From Ecytonucleospora hepatopenaei (lineage: Eukaryota > Microsporidia > Enterocytozoonidae): a stretch of 64,000 nucleotides of DNA. The notes beneath the pieces were generated by a model, which was not told the origin of the DNA, did not search any database, and saw only the letters and a list, made by a program, of their open reading frames with translations. The position numbers were made by a program, and so were the translations under genes. The DNA lies in NCBI GenBank assembly GCA_026692725.1, contig JAPMUG010000001.1, positions 558,001 through 622,000 of the forward strand, given 5' to 3'. Shown piece by piece: positions 1 through 10,021 of the stretch. Positions within the stretch are counted from its first letter, which is position 1, and the number at the start of each line of letters is the position of its first letter.

Positions 1-295
1 TATTCCCTAAGATAGTGTGAGTTTTTCCACTTCCAGTCTGACCATATGCAAATAAAGTGCAATTAAATCCCTTTTCCGCATTCTTTATGACAAAATCTTC
101 AATGGCTTCAAAACATTCCTTTTGTGTTTTGTCTACTAAAATCTTGTCAACTTCAAACTTCTTACAACCAATTGTAATGGAATTGTTTTCAAATTTTATG
201 TGTTTAGGTATTCCAAATTTGTCATTAGTTCTGCACAAAGTTATTATATTTTCGTTATTTTCCTTATTTATCATTTCAAATGTTTCTTTAACCAT
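1..295 (-). CDS. kinesin motor protein, N-terminal part (runs off the window)
   Basis: Reverse-strand reading from an ATG at 295 gives 98 residues open to the window edge. The visible part is the start of a kinesin motor domain: a first beta strand ending in CRTND, then FEVDKIL, and near residue 82 the diagnostic P-loop FAYGQTGSGKTHT, which binds ATP. Kinesins move along microtubules; in microsporidia they serve mainly the intranuclear spindle. Only about a quarter of the motor is present, so the kinesin subfamily cannot be decided. It diverges from the eS4 gene with a 72-bp spacer. Family assignment is firm; the start is the first in-frame ATG and agrees with the usual short N-terminus before the motor. 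Confidence 0.9.
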   Translation of the reverse strand, partial: MVKETFEMINKENNENIITLCRTNDKFGIPKHIKFENNSITIGCKKFEVDKILVDKTQKECFEAIEDFVIKNAEKGFNCTLFAYGQTGSGKTHTILGN

Positions 296-367
296 AAGGT
301 ATAAATATTTTAAATTGAAAAATTATCTTTGAAAACATGAAAAATATTTTTAAAAATTTTTACCCAC

Positions 368-1177
368 ATGCCAAGCGGTGGACACAGACACTTAAAAAGA
401 TTAGCTGCAAATAACAAATGGGGACTTGAAAAAAGCGGTGGTAAGTATGCGATACGCCCACTACCAGGTTCACATAACAAAGAATTAAGCATTCCAATGC
501 ACTACATTTTAACAAGATTTTTAAAACTTGCTCAGACTAGCAAGGAAGTACACTACATTATGAAGGAAGGACTTGTTCATGTCAACGGCAAGAAGATGTT
601 AAACCACAAATCAACAGTTGGTTTATTTGACGTAATATCTGTCAAAAAATCAAACGAGCACTTTAGATTGATTCTCGGTATAAACAGAAAATTTAAGCTT
701 CAGAAGATAACATCAGAAGAAGCTAAGTTTAGACTAACAAAGGTTTCTTCAAAGGGTGTGGATAAGCTTAAGATAGGAGAAAACATGGAAGAAGTTCCAA
801 TGACCAGAACATTATGTGGATATAATTTTAGGTATGCAAACCCAGCAATTGAGGTAAGTGACACAGTAAAGGTAAATATTGAAAGCAATAAGATTGTGGA
901 AAACTACAAGTTTGAACAGGGTGCAATCGTGTTTATTTTTAGTGGAAGTAACACAGGAAGGGTTGGTACGATCAAGTCCATGGAAAAGCAGACCGACGGT
1001 AAAACATTAATTCAGTTGGTTGATGGAAACATGAATCATTTTACAACACTCATGTCTTCAGCAATGGTCATTGGTAAGGATGAACAGACTTTAATTACTT
1101 TGGATGAATCAGAGGGTATCAAATACACTGAGTTTGAGAAATCTAACTTAAGATATAAGGCAGAAGTAGAGGAATAA
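368..1177 (+). CDS. RPS4: 40S ribosomal protein eS4 (RPS4)
   Basis: A 269-residue protein with the near-invariant eS4 opening (GGHRHLKRLAA, then KWGLEKSGGKYAIRPLPG), an S4 RNA-binding domain at about 42-105, and a C-terminal KOW-type segment around 175-210 containing FIFSGSNTGRVGTI. Length matches the family. It is a structural protein of the small ribosomal subunit. CCC at 363-365 is directly before the ATG, the microsporidian start element. The stop lies inside AATAAATTTATT (1173-1184), so stop and poly(A) signal coincide. Confidence 0.97.
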   Translation: MPSGGHRHLKRLAANNKWGLEKSGGKYAIRPLPGSHNKELSIPMHYILTRFLKLAQTSKEVHYIMKEGLVHVNGKKMLNHKSTVGLFDVISVKKSNEHFRLILGINRKFKLQKITSEEAKFRLTKVSSKGVDKLKIGENMEEVPMTRTLCGYNFRYANPAIEVSDTVKVNIESNKIVENYKFEQGAIVFIFSGSNTGRVGTIKSMEKQTDGKTLIQLVDGNMNHFTTLMSSAMVIGKDEQTLITLDESEGIKYTEFEKSNLRYKAEVEE

Positions 1178-1306
1178 ATTTATTTTTATAATTTAAAGAT
1201 TTTTAAACCATGATTTTATTATAAAAGAATGTGTTGAATTGGTTTAAATCACATTTCTATAAAGAGTGTGAAACGCGCCAATTAAGGGTAAATTTTTTAA
1301 AAAAAT
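1178..1306. other. spacer between convergent genes; possible small hairpin
   Basis: The 129-bp gap between eS4 and CAF1 holds a possible stem-loop at about 1237-1283: AATTGG pairs with CCAATT, and inside it CACA pairs with TGTG. A T6 run follows at about 1293-1298. This could be a short transcript or chance; nothing identifies it. Confidence 0.2.
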
Positions 1307-2098
1307 TTATTCAGGCTCTATTCCAAATAACTTATTTTTGTTTTCTTTGATAAATTCTTCATTATACATAGTTTTTATTGATTTAAAAAACACAGAAGAT
1401 GTTACATATGCATCAGAACCTGCTTGATGGGCTGTTCCTAACCTTTTAATGTCCATAAATTGCGATATTTCTTGCAGACCTTTTTTAACTAATTCAGAAT
1501 CTCGTATTAAGAACTTAAAATCTGTAAAAGATGGAAAAAGAATTTCTAAAAATTCATAAAATGTGCTTTCTTTTTCTGGCATTGCATTTCCTGTTAATAA
1601 TTTTATCAAATACGCAAAATCATATGCACAGTGAAAACCCACCCAATGAATGCTTTTTGAAAGAACTAGACCTGAAGTTAATAACATGCGACTGAACTCA
1701 TTAACATCGATTCCTTTTTCGTAGTGTTCTGTAAAATCAAAATTTGCATCAATCAACAATTCTATAGATTCCTTTGAGTAGATTGAATTTTGTATATCAA
1801 AAAATAAATTAAATTGCCAGGTATGTGTTTTTTCAGGTCTGTTCCCAAACTCATCACTAATTGAAATCCCCAATTGAATTAAATTCAATAAATTTACATT
1901 ACATCTTAGTTGTTGATATGCGAAACTTGTGGATGTTCTAAATACACCTATAGGCTTTGCAACAACTCCTGGAAATTCTGTGTCCATTGAAACGTACTTA
2001 TACTTCTTAATCAACATTCTTATATTTGCCATCTCTTGGTATAAATTATCTTTCCAAACATCGACAATAAAATTGTCATCTTCTTTTTTAAAATGCAT
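1307..2098 (-). CDS. CAF1: CCR4-NOT deadenylase subunit CAF1/POP2
   Basis: A 263-residue DEDD-type 3' exonuclease that shortens mRNA poly(A) tails as part of the CCR4-NOT complex. All four metal-binding acidic residues are visible in context: MDTEFPG (D and E, near residue 40), FHCAYDFAYL (D, about 160) and GTAHQAGSDAY (D, about 225). The length is close to the catalytic core of yeast Pop2 and human CNOT7 without their extensions. It converges with eS4. No CCC element is seen before the ATG, which is unusual here. Confidence 0.93.
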   Translation of the reverse strand: MHFKKEDDNFIVDVWKDNLYQEMANIRMLIKKYKYVSMDTEFPGVVAKPIGVFRTSTSFAYQQLRCNVNLLNLIQLGISISDEFGNRPEKTHTWQFNLFFDIQNSIYSKESIELLIDANFDFTEHYEKGIDVNEFSRMLLTSGLVLSKSIHWVGFHCAYDFAYLIKLLTGNAMPEKESTFYEFLEILFPSFTDFKFLIRDSELVKKGLQEISQFMDIKRLGTAHQAGSDAYVTSSVFFKSIKTMYNEEFIKENKNKLFGIEPE

Positions 2099-2280
2099 AA
2101 ATGAAAATACTTTTAAGCTTTTACAAACAAATTAAATTTTTATTTGCTTTTAAATATTTTAACAAAACAATTTTCTAGTAATAAAACAAATATGTCAAAT
2201 AAGAAAAATGTTGTGTTTAAATTTGTGTATTAAGCAAATAAAGGGTAAAAAACAAACTTTATTTACATGGGCACAATTTT

Positions 2281-4680
2281 TTAATCTTTCCACCTACGTG
2301 CTAATATTTTACGAAATGATCGACTTTTGTTTTTTTGACAGATTAATGATAAATTAAACAATGCAAGTTTTTTAACATCATTGTTTTTCAAATCAGCGCA
2401 ATTTAAAAAATATTTTTCTGCCTCAACTAAATTTCCTGTGTAATAATAAAATTTAGCAAGGTTGTAATTTTTTATGCTTTCATCCAAGTCATCCATTTCC
2501 GATGCTTCCAAAATCAAATCACGTGCTATGTGTAGGTTTTCAAGTTTATCTGATAATGAACGAGATTTGCTGTTGTTTAAATACAACAAACCAAGCAACA
2601 TTCTTTCCTCATATGTATTCGTTCTTGTTGTATTTTTAACTTTTTTAATGGTTGTGTTATAAACATACCTGGGAAAGTACGAATTCAAAAATATTGTTTC
2701 TGTATACATAGCTTCTTTTTCTTCATATGTCAATTCGCTTTTGGATAATGTTTCATAAAAAAGTAAGTTAGAAGTGCTTTTTATAAAGTCATTGTTACAA
2801 TTTACAGTGAGTTCATTTTGTGTATTGTCCAACTCAATTTCTTGTCTCTTTTCAAATCTCAACACATAAAATCGTTGGACTGTTTTTGCTATCTTAACAA
2901 AGTTTTCATTTGATGTAATGTCTTTTAAGAATCTCATCAAAAAATAATGCAAGTTAAACACAGAATAGTTTGTTTTTTGTAAAAAAATTTTTAAGCAGTC
3001 ACAAAAAACATCTTGATTTTGATAAATCAAACAAACTTTTAAATAAACCAAATCAAATTCAGTTATTTGGGAATCCCAAAATCTTACTTTGCACATTCTT
3101 CGAATAACCAAATAAAATTCTTCAATGTTTTGTTTTGTAGGATTATTTTCCAATTTTTGTAAATAAAATGACATTGCGTAAAACAAAACTTTTCTCCATT
3201 CTTTGATTGAAAGACCATGAAGACAAGAAAGCTCCACATATTTAGACACTTTCTCTCTTTTACTAACTATTTCATTGACAACTACAATTTCTTGCCCAAT
3301 TTTTTCATATTCATTATATTTTTTATTTCTTTCAAAAAATGACGTAAATTTTCCAGTCTCGTTCTGTACGAATTTATTGCTAAAAAAATCTTCAAGCAAA
3401 AATTCTACTATGGTGGAATCAGGTTTATTTTTAAATAAACTTTCATAAATGTTTCTTATTTTACAACATTGTTCATTGTTAAAGTAAAAAGATCCTTTGT
3501 CATATGTTTTATGTTTTTCCAAATCATCACTAAATTTGTATTGATTAGCCAAATTTAAATTGCCTTGGTTTTCATAAATTTCAAAAAGTTTACATTTGTA
3601 CTCAACACTGGTTTTGTCTGTTTTTAGCAAGTCAGTAAAAACACATGCTGCCTTATCATAGCTTTTGACTTTTATCAATATATTTCCGTAAAATACTTTT
3701 GTATCTTCACTTTTGTTATATTTTAAAACTTCTTCAAGTAGTTCTATGCACATTTCCAACCTATCGGTTTGTACATAAAAATTACACAAATCAGTAACTA
3801 ACTTATTTTCTATCAAATGAAAAGGCTCATTAAGAATTTTTTTGTGAAAAGATACAAATTGAAACTTTTCTATATAATTTTGACTTTTTGATCTAAAATG
3901 CTTTTTACCCACCATTAGATAACGCATAAAACAAACATTTTCTTTCGGATAATGTGAGATTGATATGTAAAATTCATCAAATAGATATATAAACTCATCA
4001 AAAGCATCCGCTTTATAACAAATTTCCAGTGATTTTTCTAAAAACAACTCTTCATGCGCACTGGGTGTTTTTTTAATAAGTCTTTTTAAATGCCTACTAA
4101 CCTTGTGTAATTTTGCCTTATTTGTGTAATCATCTAACTTTTTAAAAACTTCATAATTAATGCCTCTAAATCTCATCAAATCTATCTCGCAACAAACTGT
4201 CTTTAATACATGAGCGTTGGTTTTTTGCAAAATTTGCAATTTTTTCTCAACAAGTTCTTTATTTAGACCCTTTCTGTTTATTTTGTTGATTGCGCCTATA
4301 AGTTTGGTGTTGTCTGAACAAAAATCTGCAATTTCATAAACTTTTTTCCACAAATATTTTGTTGTTTTTTCTTCAAAACATCCTTTTGATAATGAAGCAG
4401 ATAAAAAATAAGCATTTAAGCTTTTTTCTGCATTCCCACATTCTTCATGTATTAGACCTGCCAAATGGAAAGCTTTCGCATTATAAGGAAATAATTTAAT
4501 GCTTTCCTCCAATAAACTTAAAGCCTGGTCGTGCTTTCCCTTCGTGTACAAAATTGAAGCGTTTAACACAAGTTTCTCTGATTTGCGTTTTGTTTTATAC
4601 GATATTGATTTTTGTTCCACTGAAGCCATCTTATTCTTCTTGTTACTTTTGATGCCATACAAATTTTCGAGTCTTGTCAT
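2281..4680 (-). CDS. TPR-repeat protein, probable TFIIIC subunit (tau131/TFC4-like)
   Basis: About 800 residues, largely alpha-helical. TPR-like repeats near residues 50-120 (a KGKHDQALSLLEESIKLFP-type repeat followed by a second one) recur at the C-terminus, near YYTGNLVEAEKYF. This layout, an N-terminal TPR array then a long helical body then C-terminal TPRs, and the wording of the first repeats recall TFC4/GTF3C3, the TFIIIC subunit that recruits TFIIIB to Pol III genes. The match is by eye, so another TPR scaffold is possible. An earlier ATG at 4704 is only 3 bp from the upstream stop; the ATG at 4680 follows CTCCTTTAAA, which resembles the local start element, and is preferred. A further candidate start is 4629. 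Confidence 0.6.
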   Translation of the reverse strand: MTRLENLYGIKSNKKNKMASVEQKSISYKTKRKSEKLVLNASILYTKGKHDQALSLLEESIKLFPYNAKAFHLAGLIHEECGNAEKSLNAYFLSASLSKGCFEEKTTKYLWKKVYEIADFCSDNTKLIGAINKINRKGLNKELVEKKLQILQKTNAHVLKTVCCEIDLMRFRGINYEVFKKLDDYTNKAKLHKVSRHLKRLIKKTPSAHEELFLEKSLEICYKADAFDEFIYLFDEFYISISHYPKENVCFMRYLMVGKKHFRSKSQNYIEKFQFVSFHKKILNEPFHLIENKLVTDLCNFYVQTDRLEMCIELLEEVLKYNKSEDTKVFYGNILIKVKSYDKAACVFTDLLKTDKTSVEYKCKLFEIYENQGNLNLANQYKFSDDLEKHKTYDKGSFYFNNEQCCKIRNIYESLFKNKPDSTIVEFLLEDFFSNKFVQNETGKFTSFFERNKKYNEYEKIGQEIVVVNEIVSKREKVSKYVELSCLHGLSIKEWRKVLFYAMSFYLQKLENNPTKQNIEEFYLVIRRMCKVRFWDSQITEFDLVYLKVCLIYQNQDVFCDCLKIFLQKTNYSVFNLHYFLMRFLKDITSNENFVKIAKTVQRFYVLRFEKRQEIELDNTQNELTVNCNNDFIKSTSNLLFYETLSKSELTYEEKEAMYTETIFLNSYFPRYVYNTTIKKVKNTTRTNTYEERMLLGLLYLNNSKSRSLSDKLENLHIARDLILEASEMDDLDESIKNYNLAKFYYYTGNLVEAEKYFLNCADLKNNDVKKLALFNLSLICQKNKSRSFRKILARRWKD

Positions 4681-4707
4681 AAAAAATTTAAAGGAGAAAA
4701 ACAAAAT

Positions 4708-5781
4708 TTATTCTATTTTTTGAGCCCAATCAGGCAAAGGTGCAATAAAAGTGTTTCCATCAAACGTGTATTTCCATGCATGCAAGCAAATGTGAGATTC
4801 TTTAATTGCAAATGTTCTGTTATTTTTTCCTTTACAGTTGTTTTTTATAAACTTACACATTTCTAATTTGTCAATGTTATTATTTTCGAAATCAATTGAT
4901 TTGTTTTCATTTATTATATCAGTGTTTAACATCTCCTCCACGCTTGTAACACATGGATTTGTGGTTGGTAGAGGTAACTCCTCACCATTGCCGTACAAAA
5001 TGTCGTTAAGTATAGGAAAGCCTAAAAACTGTAAATGTACTCGTATTTGATGCGTTCTTCCCGTTATTGGTTCACACTTAACTAAAGAAAATGTTCCATC
5101 AAAAAACATCGGCTCAAAAATCGTACAGCTAGGCTTTCCTGATTCCGTTACAATTTGAATCCTGCTCCCTTCTTTTGGTCCAATTGGTCTGTCTACAACT
5201 ATCTTCTGTTTAAAATGTCCTTTTACCTTTGCGACATAAATTTTCTTAGCATTCTGCAATGATTTATGTATTTTATTCTGATTGCATACATTTAGAATTA
5301 GAACACCAGAAACCGGCATGTCCAAGCGATTAACACACCCAACATTTAAATCCCCAAAGAAAGTCTTAGTAACTGTATAAAAATGGTATGGACCTACCGG
5401 GTGACATGGGATTCCCGGTGGTTTGTTAACTACCCAAATCCTTTCGTCCTTATACAAAATGTCTATTTTCGGCTGTTTCGGTTCATGTTGGTGTATGATG
5501 TGTTTAAAAAAATCCTCGTTTCTTAAAATATAAGATGAATTTACACGTTTGTTGTTTACGGTTATAACACCAACATCGATTGCATTTTCAAAATAGCTTC
5601 TTGTTCGGTTTGCAAAGTTGGCTTCCAAAACATCTATAAGTGTTTTGCCTATCCATTTGCCCTTTGCAAAAGTTTTGTAAATCATTAGATAATCTTCTTT
5701 ATTTTGACCGCATATTTCTGTTCTTTTATTCTCTGACTTAACTTCTATGTCATCGCTTGTATTTCTAAAAACATCACCCAT
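4708..5781 (-). CDS. RluA-family pseudouridine synthase (RIB2/PUS9 type)
   Basis: A 357-residue protein with an S4-like N-terminal domain (about 35-95), then a RluA catalytic domain with NKPPGIPCHPVGPY and GCVNRLDMPVSGV, the catalytic-Asp motif (usually HRLD, here NRLD). Later TGRTHQIRVHLQFLGFPI is the family C-terminal signature. The HPVGPYHFYT wording is that of the eukaryotic branch that modifies tRNA uridine 32 (Pus9/Rib2). It isomerises uridine to pseudouridine in RNA. The stop TAG is followed at once by AATAAA on the coding strand. Confidence 0.9.
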   Translation of the reverse strand: MGDVFRNTSDDIEVKSENKRTEICGQNKEDYLMIYKTFAKGKWIGKTLIDVLEANFANRTRSYFENAIDVGVITVNNKRVNSSYILRNEDFFKHIIHQHEPKQPKIDILYKDERIWVVNKPPGIPCHPVGPYHFYTVTKTFFGDLNVGCVNRLDMPVSGVLILNVCNQNKIHKSLQNAKKIYVAKVKGHFKQKIVVDRPIGPKEGSRIQIVTESGKPSCTIFEPMFFDGTFSLVKCEPITGRTHQIRVHLQFLGFPILNDILYGNGEELPLPTTNPCVTSVEEMLNTDIINENKSIDFENNNIDKLEMCKFIKNNCKGKNNRTFAIKESHICLHAWKYTFDGNTFIAPLPDWAQKIE

Positions 5782-5813
5782 GATAAAATATTTTTACAAA
5801 ATTTTAGGCCTTA

Positions 5814-6770
5814 ATGGTCAGCGTAAATGTATATGACAAAGAAGGAATTGAAGTGGTTTCTACAGTCTCTAAACCAGATTTATTTGATGTTGAATTAAGA
5901 AGTGATTTGGTAAGAAGAACATATGACAATGTTAGACAAAATTCAAGACAACCATATGCCGTTTCTCCATTAGCTGGAAAGCAGCATTCCGCAGAATCTT
6001 GGGGTACAGGAAGGGCAATGGCACGAGTACCAAGAGTTAAGGCAAGTGGAACAAGGAGAGCAGGACAGGCAGCATTTGCAAACTTTGCAAGAAAAGGAAG
6101 AATGGCACATCCTACAAAAACTCACAGAAGGTGGCACAAAAAAACACCTCTAAATTTAAGAAGACTCGTAACACTTATGGGTGTTGCAGCAAGTGGAAAT
6201 GTTGGATTGGTTGAAGGAAGAGGTCATAGGGTTGGAAATGTCAAATCATTGCCACTTGTTGTTTCTGATAGCGTAGCCGAAATTAAAAAAACTAAAGAAG
6301 CTGAAAAGATGATTAAAAACTTGAATTTAGGTGATGAATTAGACAGGGTAAAAAAATCTAAAACAATTACATGTGGTAAAGGTAAATTTAGAGGAAGAAG
6401 ATATAATATGAGAACCGGTATGTTGATTGTTCATTCAGAAAAAACGTTGTCTGCATTTGCAAGTATAAAAGGCGTTGAATTGGCAAATGTTGAACAGCTA
6501 AATTTGTTGCGTTTATGCCCAGGTGGTCAATTAGGAAGATTGATTGTATGGACTGAGAGTGCATTTAAAAGGCTCGAAACATTGTTTACTGAAAGTAAAA
6601 AAGGATTTGAATTGCCTAACAAGATGGTTACTGAAGAAAATTTACAGGAATACTTTTATGCACCTGAAGTACAAGCTTTACTTAAAGTTCCACGTTTATT
6701 ACCTCATGATACGTGTCATAAGTCTGAAGATGATAAGAAATTGATGCACGAAATGATTGCAATGTGGTAA
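5814..6770 (+). CDS. RPL4: 60S ribosomal protein uL4 (RPL4)
   Basis: A 318-residue protein, shorter than yeast RPL4 (362) at the C-terminus. It contains the family core RQPYAVSPLAGKQHSAESWG and GRMAHPTKTHRRWHKK, including the extended loop that lines the peptide exit tunnel of the large subunit. GGCCTTA precedes the ATG, a variant of the start element. It diverges from the pseudouridine synthase with a 32-bp spacer. Confidence 0.97.
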   Translation: MVSVNVYDKEGIEVVSTVSKPDLFDVELRSDLVRRTYDNVRQNSRQPYAVSPLAGKQHSAESWGTGRAMARVPRVKASGTRRAGQAAFANFARKGRMAHPTKTHRRWHKKTPLNLRRLVTLMGVAASGNVGLVEGRGHRVGNVKSLPLVVSDSVAEIKKTKEAEKMIKNLNLGDELDRVKKSKTITCGKGKFRGRRYNMRTGMLIVHSEKTLSAFASIKGVELANVEQLNLLRLCPGGQLGRLIVWTESAFKRLETLFTESKKGFELPNKMVTEENLQEYFYAPEVQALLKVPRLLPHDTCHKSEDDKKLMHEMIAMW

Positions 6771-6811
6771 AAATAAATTATTTTTACATTTGTTTTTTGC
6801 ACCCTTGTTAA

Positions 6812-8152
6812 ATGGTTAATTTTACAATAATGTCAAATGTTTGGCTCTCTTCATTTTTACATTTGTATTTTGGGATGTTACATGTGTATTTTACACAGTA
6901 CTACTTTTTTGAAATATCCCATAGGATAATTTCATTGCACACATCAACAAACAAATTTGGAATTTCATTTGTTTATGCAATTTTTATGGCTGTTCCAATA
7001 ATTTGTGCATGTTTTATAAACATAGAAAAAACAATTAATAAGAATTGTTCTGTGTTTTTTCTACCTTATCTATTGGGGATTATATGTTCGTTTTTATGTC
7101 TAAAAAAGCCTTTGCAGCCACCAAAGGTTAAACGTTTTTTGGGAATTAATGTTTTTATAGGATTCAAAGAGTTGTTGTTTAGAATGTATATTTCTGATGC
7201 AAATGTTTATTTGAATACAGTTGCAAATATTATGATTTTTTTAATTTTATTTCAAATGATTGTAGAAAAGTGTTTGCTTTTTTACGATCGTTGGGCAATT
7301 TACGGTAAAAAAGAACCGATTAATTTGAGGCAGGGAGGTAAAAATCGCATTCCTGTAAGACAACCTGATGAAAACAATGACAGTTTTAGGGTAAGAAGAA
7401 GGGCATTTAATATAAACAGCATCAATGTTTTTCCAATGAAAAAGTATCTGAATGTGTTGTTTTTTGCATTTGAAGTTTTATTTGATAATTTATTTCTTTT
7501 TCATCACACTAAAAAACAAAATCACATTTTAAACATAAAAATTAGAGCAGTCATTTCACCTATACTCTTTACAGTTTTAGGTAACACGGTGTTTGAAACA
7601 AGAGATATGCTTACGTACCTTGTTTCTGTTAGCGTAAGTGCAATTTTAGGGGTTTTAAATTTTGTGTGTATAAGAAAACCAAAATATTACAGGTTTTTAA
7701 TGGTTTATAATTTTGTATTGGTTTGTTTGATAGAATTTTTACTTGTAAAAACAATTTTGATAGATTCTACTCTATATAAAAATGTATTTGTAAAGAACAT
7801 TCTCGTGGATTTAATGAACATAATTCAAATTTCTATTCCAATCATTTTATCAACTATTTCAGGTGTAATAAATGGTTTGGAAGGAATTGTTATTACTTCA
7901 AATGTGATTGCATACACAATGTGTTTGGTTTTTTATTCAACGCTAACCAATGCGTATAGTTTTGTGCAAAAATGTGATGCGCTTTCCAACCCATTGAAAG
8001 TGGATATTGCATTTCAAATGATCAGTGCAGTTTTTCCCTTTGTTACGTGTTTGTTTTTTAAAAAATATATGGTAAATGAGTTAGGGTTTGCAAATTTGAT
8101 TATTTTAGGGTGTTATTACATTTTAAAGGACTGGGCTTTGAAAAACAAATAA
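6812..8152 (+). CDS. multi-pass membrane protein, function unknown
   Basis: 446 residues with roughly ten hydrophobic segments in two groups, separated by a basic loop at about 165-215 (NLRQGG...PVRQPDEN...RVRRRAF). CCC at 6802-6804 lies 8 bp before the ATG; a second ATG 18 bp downstream is possible. The two-halves-with-central-loop layout and a segment GNTVFETRDMLTYLVS are loosely reminiscent of cation/Ca2+ exchangers, but I see no diagnostic alpha-repeat, so this is only an idea. It sits alone between uL4 and a convergent membrane protein. Confidence 0.75.
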   Translation: MVNFTIMSNVWLSSFLHLYFGMLHVYFTQYYFFEISHRIISLHTSTNKFGISFVYAIFMAVPIICACFINIEKTINKNCSVFFLPYLLGIICSFLCLKKPLQPPKVKRFLGINVFIGFKELLFRMYISDANVYLNTVANIMIFLILFQMIVEKCLLFYDRWAIYGKKEPINLRQGGKNRIPVRQPDENNDSFRVRRRAFNINSINVFPMKKYLNVLFFAFEVLFDNLFLFHHTKKQNHILNIKIRAVISPILFTVLGNTVFETRDMLTYLVSVSVSAILGVLNFVCIRKPKYYRFLMVYNFVLVCLIEFLLVKTILIDSTLYKNVFVKNILVDLMNIIQISIPIILSTISGVINGLEGIVITSNVIAYTMCLVFYSTLTNAYSFVQKCDALSNPLKVDIAFQMISAVFPFVTCLFFKKYMVNELGFANLIILGCYYILKDWALKNK

Positions 8153-8199
8153 GTCTAGTTTTTATTAAATTTTGAGTCAAAATTATTAAATTTAACATT

Positions 8200-9261
8200 T
8201 TATTCATCTTCAATCCCTGCATCAGAAATGGTCTCAACCGCCAAAGTATCAAAAGTGGACCTTCTGCAACAAAGGACATAACAGAGTGACATGATAAATG
8301 ACCCTAAAATAACCAAAGCAATCGGTAAAAGCACAACTGCAATTATGGGTCCACCCCCGATTAGCAAGCAAATGACCAGCATGGAAAGGGCAAGTGAAAT
8401 GTGCGCTGAAAATATTCTCCTCCAGTCACTAACTTCGTTATCTTCTTCGTTGCTCATTTCTTCCAAAAGAGCTAGAAAATCATTATGTGTTCTGTCTATT
8501 TCATATAAAAATTCGTCTTCAGGATCAAGTGCGTTTGCCCTGAAATAATCACGCACTTCGCTGTTAACCAAAAAATCATCATCTGATGCAAAATAATGCG
8601 CATCATAAATTAGCTTTTTATTCTTGTCGACCTTAGGAAGGGGAGAGCAATTTTCTTTCAAGTGATTTATTTTGTTTTCATGTGTTGTTCCACATACGCT
8701 TTTGGAGGTATCCAATGGGCTTTTATCTTTTGTGATGTGTTCTGTATTTTCAGTTTCAGATGACGAAATCGGTGGTCTTTCTGAAAATGTCATTTTTATG
8801 TTTTCCTTTTCAAGTGCATTGTTATAAAAATATTCTGTGATTGCTCTGTCTACTTCACAAGTTGTAATTTTATAATAAAACACCTGCCCCACTATAAACA
8901 TGTTGTTTAATGGATTTTTTACTTTCATTCTATGCAAAAGTCTTCTGCTTGACTCGAACCTAAATAACACTCTGTTTATTTCTGCTGCAGAGTAATAAAA
9001 ATTATAAAATAAATTCCCATTTTCAGGGTCTGGTGTTGTGACTCTCGCAATGATAAAATCCTTGTTTTTAGTCTTGTAGGCTAATACAAGTGATCTTATT
9101 TCTTCAAGTGTAAAAGTTTCAAATGCATTCGCATCAATTTCGTCTATTTCGTTTTGGTTAGAAAAATTATCTTGACTTTCGTGTACAGGAGACCCTATTA
9201 CTTTAATTACCGTTGAAATTCCAGCTATTTTTTTGTAAAGCTTTTCGTTTATGTCTTCCAT
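8200..9261 (-). CDS. conserved-looking protein with C-terminal transmembrane hairpin, unknown
   Basis: 353 residues from an ATG at 9261, directly preceded by GGGG; an upstream in-frame ATG at 9294 would add a hydrophobic 11-residue stretch. The N-terminal half is folded-looking: FETFTLEEIRSLVLAYK, then FYYSAAEINRVLFRFESS, then NNMFIVGQVFYYKI. A polar, low-complexity middle follows, then two membrane segments at about 285-340 and a short tail with two adjacent Cys. The design suggests an ER or vesicle membrane protein with a cytosolic domain. I do not recognise the family; it may be microsporidia-specific. Confidence 0.75.
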   Translation of the reverse strand: MEDINEKLYKKIAGISTVIKVIGSPVHESQDNFSNQNEIDEIDANAFETFTLEEIRSLVLAYKTKNKDFIIARVTTPDPENGNLFYNFYYSAAEINRVLFRFESSRRLLHRMKVKNPLNNMFIVGQVFYYKITTCEVDRAITEYFYNNALEKENIKMTFSERPPISSSETENTEHITKDKSPLDTSKSVCGTTHENKINHLKENCSPLPKVDKNKKLIYDAHYFASDDDFLVNSEVRDYFRANALDPEDEFLYEIDRTHNDFLALLEEMSNEEDNEVSDWRRIFSAHISLALSMLVICLLIGGGPIIAVVLLPIALVILGSFIMSLCYVLCCRRSTFDTLAVETISDAGIEDE

Positions 9262-9430
9262 CCCCTGAAAAATAAACAGAAAGAAAACAAACATTTAAAA
9301 AATAAAAATAAGTTTGATATTTTTTAAATAATTAAATTTAATGAAATTGTTTTCTTTTATATATTACACAGATACCCGCTATTGTTTATTTTGTTTCAAA
9401 GTGTTTAATAATTTTTGTTGTTTATTTCGC

Positions 9431-10021
9431 ATGAACCCAACATTAGACTTAAATACATTTACGTACAAGATGGTAGTTTTGGGCCATTATTCGGTTGGAA
9501 AATCGTCTATAGTCATGAACTTTGTAAAAAATGAGTTCAATCCAAATGAAGAAGCTACCGTCGGTGCTGCTTTTTTGACAAAAACTGTGTTTTTGCAGGG
9601 AAATGCAATAAAATTTGAAATATGGGATACTGCAGGACAAGAAAGATACTATTCATTAATACCAATGTATTATAGAGGTGCACATGTTGCATTAATTGTG
9701 TATGATGTTACATCAAATGAATCATTTGAACAAGCAAAGAAATGGGTAACAGACTTAACAAATGAAAAACCTGAAAATTTTTTAAAAGTCCTGGTGGCTA
9801 ATAAAATTGATTTAAATGAAAATGCAATAGTGACTGAAGAAATGGGCAAAGAGTATGCAAAATCCAAGAACATCTTGTTTTTTCAAACATCAGCAAAAAC
9901 AGGAGAAAACATTAAGGAATTGTTCACAAAAATTGCCAATATTCTACCTAAAGAAGAAGCTAAAGCAAATCAAAGCAGTGTTTTTCTGCAAAAAAAGACA
10001 GACAACTTTTTTTGTTGTTAA
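9431..10021 (+). CDS. Rab5-type small GTPase (YPT5x/VPS21)
   Basis: 196 residues from the ATG at 9431; the 30 residues an earlier ATG at 9341 would add look unlike any Rab. All G-motifs are present: GHYSVGKSS (P-loop), WDTAGQERYYSLIPMYYRGA (switch II, Rab5-like), NKIDL and TSAK. The protein ends in CC, a double geranylgeranylation site that anchors it to membranes. Rab5 proteins control fusion and traffic of early endosomes; in microsporidia they would serve a reduced Golgi-endosome pathway. Family certain, Rab5 subtype likely. Confidence 0.92.
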   Translation: MNPTLDLNTFTYKMVVLGHYSVGKSSIVMNFVKNEFNPNEEATVGAAFLTKTVFLQGNAIKFEIWDTAGQERYYSLIPMYYRGAHVALIVYDVTSNESFEQAKKWVTDLTNEKPENFLKVLVANKIDLNENAIVTEEMGKEYAKSKNILFFQTSAKTGENIKELFTKIANILPKEEAKANQSSVFLQKKTDNFFCC

